NCBI GenBank assembly: GCA_012064415.1
Contig: SSNU01000077.1
Location: 76,849 to 140,848 of the forward strand
From: Gyrodactylus bullatarudis
Taxonomy: Eukaryota; Platyhelminthes; Monogenea; Gyrodactylidea; Gyrodactylidae
DNA: 64,000 bases
Direction of reading: 5' to 3'
This document shows, in pieces, positions 56,501 through 64,000 of the stretch. The notes beneath the pieces are model-generated. The model did not search any database. It saw only the letters and a program-made list of their open reading frames with translations, and was not told the origin of the DNA. How positions within the stretch are numbered: position 1 is the stretch's first letter; the number at the start of each line of letters is the position of its first letter. Made by a program: the position numbers and the translations under genes.

Positions 56501-59397
56501 CCATTCAAACTCGGAGTTGAAGTTCCATTCATGCCCAAACTCAAGGCATTAGCAACATTCAACAGGCCATTCAGGTTGGGACCAGTTGCCTCTGGTGTAT
56601 TGGAGGGATTATTTGGAAAGACTGATTGACTAAATTGATTCTGATGATTTAAACCAATGTTATTAGTGTGAAGGGGTGTATTTGATATCTGATGATGTGT
56701 CATGAGATTATTCTGTTGACTATCATCAGATGAGTCTAGCTTAATCTTTTTATTTACTCCATGATTCGAATCAAGATGATTTATATTATGCTTTGATTTG
56801 CGATTAGTCTTTTTATAATTTGAACTCGTGATCCCAAAGGGAGGGAAGTTATTATTATTATTTGTGATAATATCATTGAAAACATTATTCTGAGCAAGAC
56901 TAAAATAGTCAATTGGATAATTCGGCATTGTAGGAAATGAATTGGCCAAATTCAACGAGTTAATAATTCCCGAAGACTTTGACGTGACAAGACTTTGAAG
57001 GTTATCAAAAGCAAAATTATTATTTGTTTGATGATTTGTATTTTGAATAGAATGTGATTGATAAGTAGAGGCATTTGGTGATGAGGATGTGGAATTGCCG
57101 CCATTCGAGACAGTGGGAAGGCTAAGAAATAAATCAAGAGAATTATCCTTTTGTGAGGTATTATTTTGGTAAATGGAGTTCTTGACATCCTTTCCAGATG
57201 AAGCTGTTGTAGAGTAATTATTCAACAACCTCGGTAGAAATGAACTCGCCTCCAATTTCTGTGTTGATGCCTTTTGATTGAGACTCTTGGTTGTTGATTC
57301 TGGATGGATTTGTGAAAAAGAAAATGTGTGCATTGTGAAATGGGGTTAGATAGATTTTTGGAAAAAATATCAACGACATGCAAAAAATTTTGGATTTTTC
57401 AATGAGATGAAATCCTAGAAATTTGCCAAATTACTTATTAATGAGAAACACTCGATGACAAGTCAATATAGTATTTTCATATAAATAGAGTCTACATTAA
57501 CTAACCTTAATAATTAATGAGGCTTATAAAAAAAACGAGGAAAAAAATTTCTTTTGACGAGTACTGTGATCACGCAAAGGAAAGTTAATCTTGATAAATA
57601 ATCATCTAGGCACAATTACCGATTATTTTCATAAAATAAAAGACCTCACAAAGTATTCATTGAGATATTAAGAAACTGTGAATAATTAATTGACAAAAAT
57701 AATAAGGAATTCAACAGACACTCACTATTTTGGGTATCCTTATGATTACTGTTGCGAGTATCGTAAAAGTTTCCGTCATTTTTATATTCCTGATAGGTGG
57801 TAGGTGGATAACGACATGACTTTTGCCTTTTTGTTATGGAATGAATTGGCTGGGGACTCTCAAAGTTCCCATTGTTTGTCATTTCATCTTCCTTGGGTTG
57901 CGGATCAATCTCTTGTTGATAGCCAGTTGTTGAAGAGTAATATCCAGAATTGACAAGATCATTCTCATTAAAATGACCCAACTGTTGTTGTTGGTTTGCG
58001 GTTCCTGTCGGGTCTGGAGGTGTTTGATTGCTACTTTGAGCATTACGAAATTGCTCAAACCACATGACAGCATTCTGTTCACGTTCTCGAAGCTTTTGCT
58101 CTTCATTTTGATCCAAATTAAAGAGCTTGAAGGAAATAAAAATAAAATTCTCTCTGCAATCCTATTATAATGATTATAGGCATCAGATTAGCAGGTGCAC
58201 CTTATTGTTTCCCATTTGAGAATTCAGAAATACTATACATATTATTTGAGTTATATGTGAGTAAATCAGTCTATACCCCCAAGGGCTTGATTTTGGGTGC
58301 AAAATATTTCCCTTCCATTTCAAATATGTGAATCCTCAGTAGATTTGAATGATTTTTTTCCCTTCTAATCTAGTCTATTATTATTAATCATCAAATAGCC
58401 TTAATAGTTTTCCATACAACAATTGTGACCATCCCATGTATCGAGACTATTGATTAGTATTTGAATATGTTTAATTATTCCTATATTCGTAGAGAATAGT
58501 GTAATTATTTGGTTTAGCGGAGGAGAAATTTAATTTTTTTATTTATAAATTTTACTACGACTTTAATGAACATGGGAAATGTTTTAAAAGACTCACGATG
58601 AAATCCTATATAAGATAATTTTCTAAATCAACATTGAATGCCACAAATTGAATTATATAAATTTTTTTATGATTGAGATATTGTAAATAGGCTATTTGCG
58701 CGATAAATAATCGAATTTTAGAAGTTTATATTAAGTCGATCTTCACATGAGAATAGGAAAAGAATCTTGAAAAGAATCCGATAAAATACTCATCATAAAA
58801 TGCTTGAAAACTCGACTCACTTGTTGAATGTCAAAATTTGATATTTGATTTGCATTCTGATTGTTATCAATATCACTATGGCTTAAATCAGTAGGACACA
58901 AAATATTAGAAATATTCGATTGCTGGTTAAGTGTTGTTAGATCTTCACCTGGAAAATCTGTAAAATCATCAATTTGTTGTAAAAATTCTTTTTTTGATTT
59001 TACAATACTTACTCTGAAGATTATTGGCATCTTGACCAAAATATCCGAAAGAATTTTGTCTATAATCTATATTCTTTGACCCATTACTGAATGGAGAAGA
59101 ATTTTGAAACGGAATAAATCCATTATTGATAAGTTTTTGATAAATCAAGGGTTGAGCTGGATCTTGACTGTTCAAAGAATTACTGAAAGAATCTCCACCA
59201 TTCCAAGAAGTATTGAGGAATGATTCTGGTCTATTTTGATAATACTGAGTTGAGATAGGCAAGAGACAGTTTCCTGAAGATAAAATATCTTGATTGAAAG
59301 AATCATTCATAGCATCATTCAATTGACTATTGTATGGAATCTGTGAATTGGAAGTTTTGTCAAGGGAATGATCCTGATTAGATATATCCTGCAACAT
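44524..59397 (-). CDS. CREBRF: REPTOR/CREBRF transcription factor (1268 aa, 11 exons)
   Basis: Coding exons (5' to 3'): 59397-59013, 58957-58821, 58125-57726, 57299-56391, 54001-53680, 53622-53362, 52257-52184, 48322-48086, 46573-46356, 45479-44970, 44877-44524. All junctions are GT-AG and frame-consistent; they sum to 1269 codons with the stop. The N-terminal 600 residues are Asn/Ser/Gln-rich. Exon 5 has the family block TTVYFWQYNAQCKGPK and GDGNDVTPNINRL; exons 6-8 form the atypical bZIP (KREKNKLASKICRLKKKAFH, then NKIKYTGLGLEY and IITQLKQIL). Exon 9 begins with the conserved VAGRTDPFVEEVLQL. In Drosophila REPTOR, held back by TORC1 phosphorylation, drives the starvation programme with REPTOR-BP; in vertebrates CREBRF binds CREB3. 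The protein is about twice human length because of low-complexity tails. Introns run from 54 bp to 3.9 kb. Confidence 0.9.
45515..46175. repeat. foldback MITE, copy 2, in REPTOR intron 9
   Basis: About 660 bp with inverted halves, starting AAGTTGGATATCTATGATTT and ending with the complement of AAGTTGGGAATCTATGA. Block order matches the copy at 4215-4905. It fills most of intron 9 (46355-45480) and lies 35 bp from the exon 10 acceptor. Confidence 0.75.
48323..52183. other. REPTOR intron 7, 3.9 kb, no nested gene seen
   Basis: AT-rich intron sequence separating the basic region from the leucine-zipper continuation. No transposase, RNA gene or convincing internal exon recognised. Confidence 0.5.
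53010..53029. repeat. (GA)n microsatellite
   Basis: Short AG dinucleotide run within REPTOR intron 6. Confidence 0.85.
54002..56390. other. REPTOR intron 4, 2.4 kb, no nested gene seen
   Basis: AT-rich intron sequence between the long Asn-rich exon 4 and the conserved exon 5. No recognisable element ends or coding frames. Confidence 0.5.
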
Positions 59398-59401
59398 TAT
59401 G

Positions 59402-59403
59402 CT
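59402..59403 (-). promoter_or_regulatory. 3' splice acceptor 4 bases before REPTOR ATG
   Basis: The minus strand reads CTAGTTTTTAG then CATAATG. The acceptor could join an upstream 5' UTR exon or receive a spliced leader. The preceding gene ends only 316 bp upstream. Confidence 0.45.
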
Positions 59404-59696
59404 AAAAACTAGATGCACATTATTTTTAATTGAAGCTTTTGAAAGGGTACTTAATTAATCAATTATAGGATGTATTAATTTAAACAGCGGTTTATTCAAT
59501 TTACTGATTCGTTTGTTTAAGTTTCGTTAAATTCATATTTAAATTCAACTGTTGAATTATCTACTATAGATACTATTTCAGTGAATAATCTCGCGATTGG
59601 ATTATTCATTGAATTCCCTTAAACTTTCTCATTCATTTCAGATTTGATTTCTTTTAATTATATTAATTGAAAGATCAAGTTTATTTCAAATTGCCA

Positions 59697-59702
59697 TTTA
59701 TT
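59697..59702 (-). terminator. polyadenylation signal of the 59713-60987 gene
   Basis: AATAAA on the minus strand 10 bp after the stop codon; a second lies at 59680-59685. Confidence 0.6.
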
Positions 59703-59712
59703 CAGAAAAAAA

Positions 59713-60987
59713 TCAACTCTTTGCAAAAAGATAAACATAGCCACTCTCTTCGATAGAGAACTTTTTGTCATCACTGTTAAAAACTAAAGTGTCAGCTTTC
59801 TGCACATTTTTTGGGTTCAGTGAACTTTCCAATTTAGAATTATTAGGGAAAGAAAACTCATTCGTTTCAGAATTTCCCAAAAGTCTTGGATCTATAGATT
59901 GTAGAATTCTCACAGGGATATCTAGATCCTTTGGAGCTTTATTTTGGTTATTAAATTGATAAGATGGCTTGTTATAGACAATTTTTGGTGCATTAGATAA
60001 AATATTCTGTGATTCGAAATTACTTCTAGAAACGTAAAAGTTATTATTACTATTGGTATCGCTATTATTATCGGATACGAATGAAGATGCAGTGTTTTGA
60101 TTCTGTTTCTTTTTGACTATGATAACTCTTTCATATTTTGGTGTATCCATTTGAGTATAATTACTATTTGTTGCTGCTCTTTTCGAAGGTTCAGAAACTG
60201 AAACAGGGGTTTCAAAACTTTTACTAGCTTGCAACAGGTTTGTCTCATACTTTTCCTCGTCAGATTGGCTTGCATCAAAAGTAGCTTCCGGTGTGTCGAA
60301 CCTACTATACATGGAATCTTCTTTTTTTCTCGGAATATCAGATTGGCTTCTCATCTCTTCATTGTCTGCATAATTTGTATCATACCCAACAGGTACAATA
60401 TCATCAATTAACTCATCTATGGAGCTCTTTTTTGTATTCTTTTTGCTTAGAATTCCTTGTAATTGAGGGGAAGCTCCGTTATAGAAATCATTTGGAGAAT
60501 TGCTTGTCTCGTAATTAGCCATATCATCAGAACCGAATAATGGAGGAGAATCATCTTTAGTTGCAGATGTATTTTGAGCATCAGATTCTTCCGAATTTCT
60601 CCTCTGCCTACTTTGCAGATCAGTTATATTCAAATCGGGTCTATTTTTCGAAAGAAGCTTTAAGAATCTATTACAATTTTTGTCATCTTCAAACACAATG
60701 CCGTATTTGTGATCAGTGTTATCCTTCTTTTTGATAATAAGCATTCCTGGGACTCTGAGGGATTTCTCTACTGTTTCAATGTCATCATAAGCAAACGTGG
60801 TCAAATGCTTGAAGTGGTGATGAAAAAATGTTCCTCTAATGTAAGCCTCATTTTTGTTAGCTTTAAAAACTTTTTTCATGCCTTTGGAGCGACTAAGTCG
60901 ACGTTCAGCGGCTTTAGTGATATTGTCATTGTCTTCATCGAAAATTCTGACTACTTTGCAACGAATTTTATAAGAGTCTTTTTTCAT
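59713..60987 (-). CDS. unrecognised 424-aa protein with globular N-terminus
   Basis: One uninterrupted exon from ATG 60987. The first about 115 residues are compact and mixed in composition (MKKDSYKIRCKVVRIFDEDN, RRLSRSKGMKKVFKANKNEA, FHHHFKHLTTFAYDDIETVE, KYGIVFEDDKNCNRFLKLL). The alternating strand pattern ending in a helix recalls PH-like or EVH1-like folds, but this is inference. The remaining 300 residues are low-complexity, acidic, Ser/Asn-rich and probably disordered, with KKKEDSMYSR and VIIVKKKQNQN basic patches and a short ordered end (ESGYVYLFAKS). A splice acceptor (TATTTTAG) lies one base before the ATG, so there may be an upstream exon or a spliced leader. It is followed 316 bp later by REPTOR on the same strand. 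Confidence 0.6.
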   Translation of the reverse strand: MKKDSYKIRCKVVRIFDEDNDNITKAAERRLSRSKGMKKVFKANKNEAYIRGTFFHHHFKHLTTFAYDDIETVEKSLRVPGMLIIKKKDNTDHKYGIVFEDDKNCNRFLKLLSKNRPDLNITDLQSRQRRNSEESDAQNTSATKDDSPPLFGSDDMANYETSNSPNDFYNGASPQLQGILSKKNTKKSSIDELIDDIVPVGYDTNYADNEEMRSQSDIPRKKEDSMYSRFDTPEATFDASQSDEEKYETNLLQASKSFETPVSVSEPSKRAATNSNYTQMDTPKYERVIIVKKKQNQNTASSFVSDNNSDTNSNNNFYVSRSNFESQNILSNAPKIVYNKPSYQFNNQNKAPKDLDIPVRILQSIDPRLLGNSETNEFSFPNNSKLESSLNPKNVQKADTLVFNSDDKKFSIEESGYVYLFAKS

Positions 60988-60988
60988 C

Positions 60989-60990
60989 CT
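60989..60990 (-). promoter_or_regulatory. 3' splice acceptor one base before the ATG of the 60987 gene
   Basis: Minus strand ATTATATTTTAG then GATG. It fits a U2 acceptor with a T-rich tract. Either a short upstream exon or trans-splicing would use it. Confidence 0.5.
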
Positions 60991-61603
60991 AAAATATAAT
61001 GTATCAAGTAAGTAATTTTTTAATTTTAGAAATACTTATACTTGGATGAACAGCTAGATAAGCGTAATCTTTCATGTGTTTACAAATTGCAGCATTAAGA
61101 ATTATTGAGTTGAAGATGATAAAAATGATAAACCAACGTTGACAATTCAACTGATGAAATACAATTAATTCCAGATAAGAAGTAAAAAATATTGGAAACC
61201 AATTTCTTCGAAACATTTGTAAGATTCACAATGTAGATTACAATTTGTAAACAATGAAATTTATAATTATACAATAATGTTTAATAAATAAAGACTGTTT
61301 ATATAATTAACCATTATGTAATGTGAAATTAGATGTTGATTCAGAATTTTTCAATGAATTTCATTCATTATAAGGATGTATCTTATCCATTTATGAAAAA
61401 AATCTTCTAGTAATAATTCTATTACAAGTCTTGTAATACAGAATGGTAATTAAGTTATAGCAATTATTTTATGAATATTATTAAATTTGAAAATTTTGAA
61501 CTCCAAAATTTGATGTTTGAAATTTTTTCAGCATGAGTCAAACGAACTATTACTCAAACTTAATAAATTTTTTGTTCAATTTAAATCTCAATTTTAAAAG
61601 TTC

Positions 61604-61605
61604 AG
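61604..61605 (+). promoter_or_regulatory. 3' splice acceptor six bases before CFDP1 ATG
   Basis: Plus strand TTTTAAAAGTTCAG then TATAAATG. It is the third of three neighbouring genes with an acceptor next to the start codon. Confidence 0.4.
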
Positions 61606-61610
61606 TATAA

Positions 61611-62383
61611 ATGTCTGAAACGAAAAAACAGGATTCCAATTCTGAAACTGATTCAGAAGATGAGGATTATGTTCCAGAAAGTGAATTCTCATTGATCATT
61701 TTATTTATTCCTAGAGGGTTCAAGTTCTCACTCAAGTAGCGATGAAGATGAGGTAGAAGAAGAAACAAAGTAAATTTATTTAATTTATTCTGAAGAAATA
61801 CTGAAGAATCGGAAGAGAAAAAAGAGGAGAAAGAAAAGATTTGGCAAGAATTTCTCAATGTAAAGCCTGAAAATCTCGTTAAAGAACCTGAAAAACCAAA
61901 GACCATCATGGTAGAGAAGGTTTTGGATTTTGCTGGAGAAAAAATCAAGTAAATTTTATCTTCATAATTGATCAGGGTTACTGAAGAGAAGATTGTCAGT
62001 AATCGTCCTGCTCCAAAACCTCTATCTGCAAATTCTATTGCTATTAAGTAACTCTCTATTTTATAATTCAATAATTTAATAGACGCCCATATTCAGCTCT
62101 TTCCAAAAGTATTAGTGCATTGAATAGTCTTCTCCCTGGCTCAAAAGTACAAAAGATGTCAACTTTAGATAAATCCAAGCTTGATTGGAATAAGTTTGTT
62201 GAAAAAGAAGACATTGAACATGATCTTAAATCCCATAATAAGGGCAAAGAAGGATATTTAGAGAAAACAGCTTTTAAAATCAGAATGGAACAACAAAAAG
62301 ATTTATTCCTTAAAAATCAGACTAAGAATTCATCTTCAACCGGTTCTACTTCACGAACTAGAAATGTTAATAATTTGTTATGA
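61611..62383 (+). CDS. CFDP1: CFDP1/Yeti, BCNT-domain chromatin protein (216 aa)
   Basis: Exons 61611-61680, 61715-61769, 61796-61948, 61976-62047 and 62083-62383 give 217 codons with the stop. Introns are only 34, 26, 27 and 35 bp, all GT-AG. The N-terminus is acidic (MSETKKQDSNSETDSEDEDY ... SSDEDEVEEE), as in the Swc5/BCNT family. The C-terminal BCNT domain is clear: KMSTLDKSKLDWNKFVEKED, then LKSHNKGKEGYLEKTAFKIR with a following MEQQKDLFLK. Yeast Swc5 and Drosophila Yeti act in the SWR1/Tip60-type complexes that exchange H2A.Z into nucleosomes. Length matches Yeti (about 240 residues) and is shorter than human CFDP1 (299). AATAAA signals occur at 62422, 62430 and 62440. It is transcribed divergently from the 60987 gene with 620 bp between start codons. 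Confidence 0.88.
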
Positions 62384-62421
62384 TTTGTATGATGGGAAAG
62401 AAACCTTATTTATGTAAATAA

Positions 62422-62445
62422 TAATAAATCAATAAATGTGAATAA
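62422..62445 (+). terminator. polyadenylation signals of CFDP1
   Basis: Three AATAAA hexamers within 24 bp, starting about 40 bp after the stop codon. Confidence 0.6.
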
Positions 62446-62449
62446 ATTT

Positions 62450-63971
62450 ACTCCAATATCACCTCAATTTTGAATTAAATATGCAATCATATCATTTCTC
62501 TTCAGCATACCCTAAATTAGGGTCCTTTATACTTATTAGAGGTTGATGAAAATCGTCTCCAAACGAAAAATAGATCTGGGACTAAGTTTTTTTTCTTGAA
62601 AAATCAAATCAATCTTTTGCCTTTTTGTAATCCAAATGGAAATTTCTACTAAACAGTTTAGTCTAAACTGATATGATTCAAGATTGATTTTCTGATTTCG
62701 TGTCAATGTTTTTACTTTCTACTAATAAGTCTTTCGATGAGTAAAAAATAATTTTCAATAAAAAATCCTCTTTAAGTGGATTTAGGCCAAAATGGTGTTG
62801 TATACCTCGGTTTACTGGTTTTCAGGCTTAAATCATTAAAATTTATATTTGAAGTTGTGATAATATCCAGTGGTGACTTCGACTGCATATTAACAATCCT
62901 ATTTCTGGGCCTTTTTTCTAGCGGACACTAAAACGATATCCCAACAAGCTATCTGTCAATTACAATTTTTTTTAAATTAGAAACATTTTTTTACAATAAT
63001 TAATCATTAGTAATGAATCATTACTAATGATTCATTACACCCAATGATTAGATATTTGGGACAGAGAGGTAAAAAATCCTTCGGGTATCATCATGTATGA
63101 AATTGTCCAGATAGACATTTTTTGGCTATATTACTGTAGATTCAAAGATTTGAAGTTTTTTTATAATTTCTACTTTTTTTGAATGCATAAATTATTAAAA
63201 ATCTATCATATTTTAATCAAATTAGCTAATTAATTTTTATCATACACTTAGAAAATATAGAATACTAATATAGTGACGATAAAATAGTTAAAAGTTAATT
63301 TAAAATTAATTTATTCTCAATAAAATTTATATTGTAGCAAAAGTAGATGTAAAAAATAAGAGTTATATCAACTTTCTTTCAAAGCCTCTTACAGACTGAT
63401 CTGTATTTTAGTGAAGATTTCTGATTCCCAGTGTCGTATCTTGATATGATAAATCAATGTTGATTTCGGTATATTTGATTCATAAAGTGAAGAAAGGTGA
63501 TGGCAGTTACTTTGGGCATAATCATCAGTGTGATACAAGCAAAAATTATACCTACTAAAACTTGAACTGAAAATTCAAAAATTTTCCCATTCACGACATT
63601 ATATACTAGCGATTCACGTAATTTTGTAAATACGTCCGAAAATCCACTTATTTGCAAGTAGGAATTTTGAAGAATTGAAAAAAACAAACAGTTTTAGACA
63701 TGTTTCATATTCATTTAGTGAAATTGAGCACATCCTGTGATCACATAAAATCAAGATCAAAGTAAATAAAAAAACTCTTTATAGTTGATTAGTTTTTATT
63801 TATTTGCATAAGAATTTATAAACAAACAAGCCAAATAATAAAGGAAAAATGTATTCTCTAAAAAACTGAGATCCTCAGAATTTCAAAGTTTAGTATTACT
63901 ACGAGGTAATACATTATCGCGTGTCGAATGTTGAATAGCTAAGGGAATAAAAATAAACTTCTTTTCATAAA
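62450..63971. other. intergenic; no gene seen
   Basis: AT-rich spacer with a 25-bp near-perfect palindrome CATTAGTAATGAATCATTAC (about 63007-63031). A minus-strand frame at 63687-63454 contains a hydrophobic stretch (VLVGIIFACITLMIM) but no family or splice evidence. Minus-strand AATAAA hexamers near 63797 could serve the gene entering from the right. Confidence 0.4.
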
Positions 63972-64000
63972 TTACTTGGCTTTGTTATCCTCGGCGGTAG
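63972..64000 (-). CDS. possible C-terminus of a gene extending right of the window
   Basis: The minus strand at the edge reads TAEDNKAK followed by TAA, in GC-richer sequence than its surroundings, with AATAAA hexamers about 170 bp downstream. Only eight codons are visible, so no identity can be given. Confidence 0.3.

Noticed and set aside
59765..60999. Plus-strand frames opposite the 60987 gene
   Set aside because: Antisense shadows of a real coding exon.
63007..63031. Palindromic site with TGAATCA, like a bZIP target
   Set aside because: A single short palindrome in AT-rich spacer far from a start codon; no further sites support a regulatory role.
1..64000. CRISPR arrays, bacterial operons, Shine-Dalgarno sites
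   Set aside because: Introns, polyadenylation signals and animal transposons show the DNA is eukaryotic; no regularly spaced repeat array was seen.

Overview
The window is AT-rich eukaryotic DNA from an invertebrate animal. Four host genes can be supported, all intron-containing or adjacent to splice sites, and the rest is a dense, nested layer of transposable elements. The best anchor is an ortholog of CREBRF/REPTOR (11 coding exons, minus strand), a transcription factor known from bilaterian animals. Introns are extremely short in several genes (24 to 35 bp), and each of the three host genes in the right-hand cluster has a 3' splice acceptor a few bases before its start codon, which is what spliced-leader trans-splicing would leave. 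A parasitic copepod or another AT-rich protostome would fit, but I cannot name the species.

Layout. 1-15.9 kb: a piggyBac end inserted in a LINE, a pogo-type MITE, foldback MITEs, Penelope-like (PLE) remnants, and five scattered copies of an intronless orphan gene family of about 212-225 residues in two subfamilies. Two of these copies flank a 1-kb mosaic palindrome. 15.9-33.9 kb: a Ty3/gypsy gag-protease remnant, a hAT MITE, and a 6.9-kb Tigger/pogo transposon (18993-25889) holding a complete Merlin element (19438-21039) and a Tc1 element (21259-23281). The Tc1 element itself holds a PLE fragment and an assembly gap (21674-22611). Further pogo fragments and a broken transposon-associated gene follow (31971-33703). 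34.1-35.1 kb: an unrecognised six-exon gene, apparently cut short by PLE and MITE insertions. 36.4-37.4 kb: a near-perfect palindrome with 0.5-kb arms. 39.6-42.4 kb: a hAT-like element with about 400-bp inverted repeats and an 8-bp target duplication, carrying a PLE.

The right third (44.5-62.4 kb) is the gene-bearing part. REPTOR/CREBRF (59397 down to 44524) lies 316 bp downstream of a second minus-strand gene of unknown function (59713-60987). A five-exon CFDP1/Yeti (BCNT-domain) gene is divergent from these at 61611-62383. The 3' end of another minus-strand gene may enter at 64000. The TIR and TSD boundaries, splice sites and frames below were read by eye. Exon edges in the REPTOR gene could be off by a base, but its eleven exons add up to an open frame of 1268 codons.
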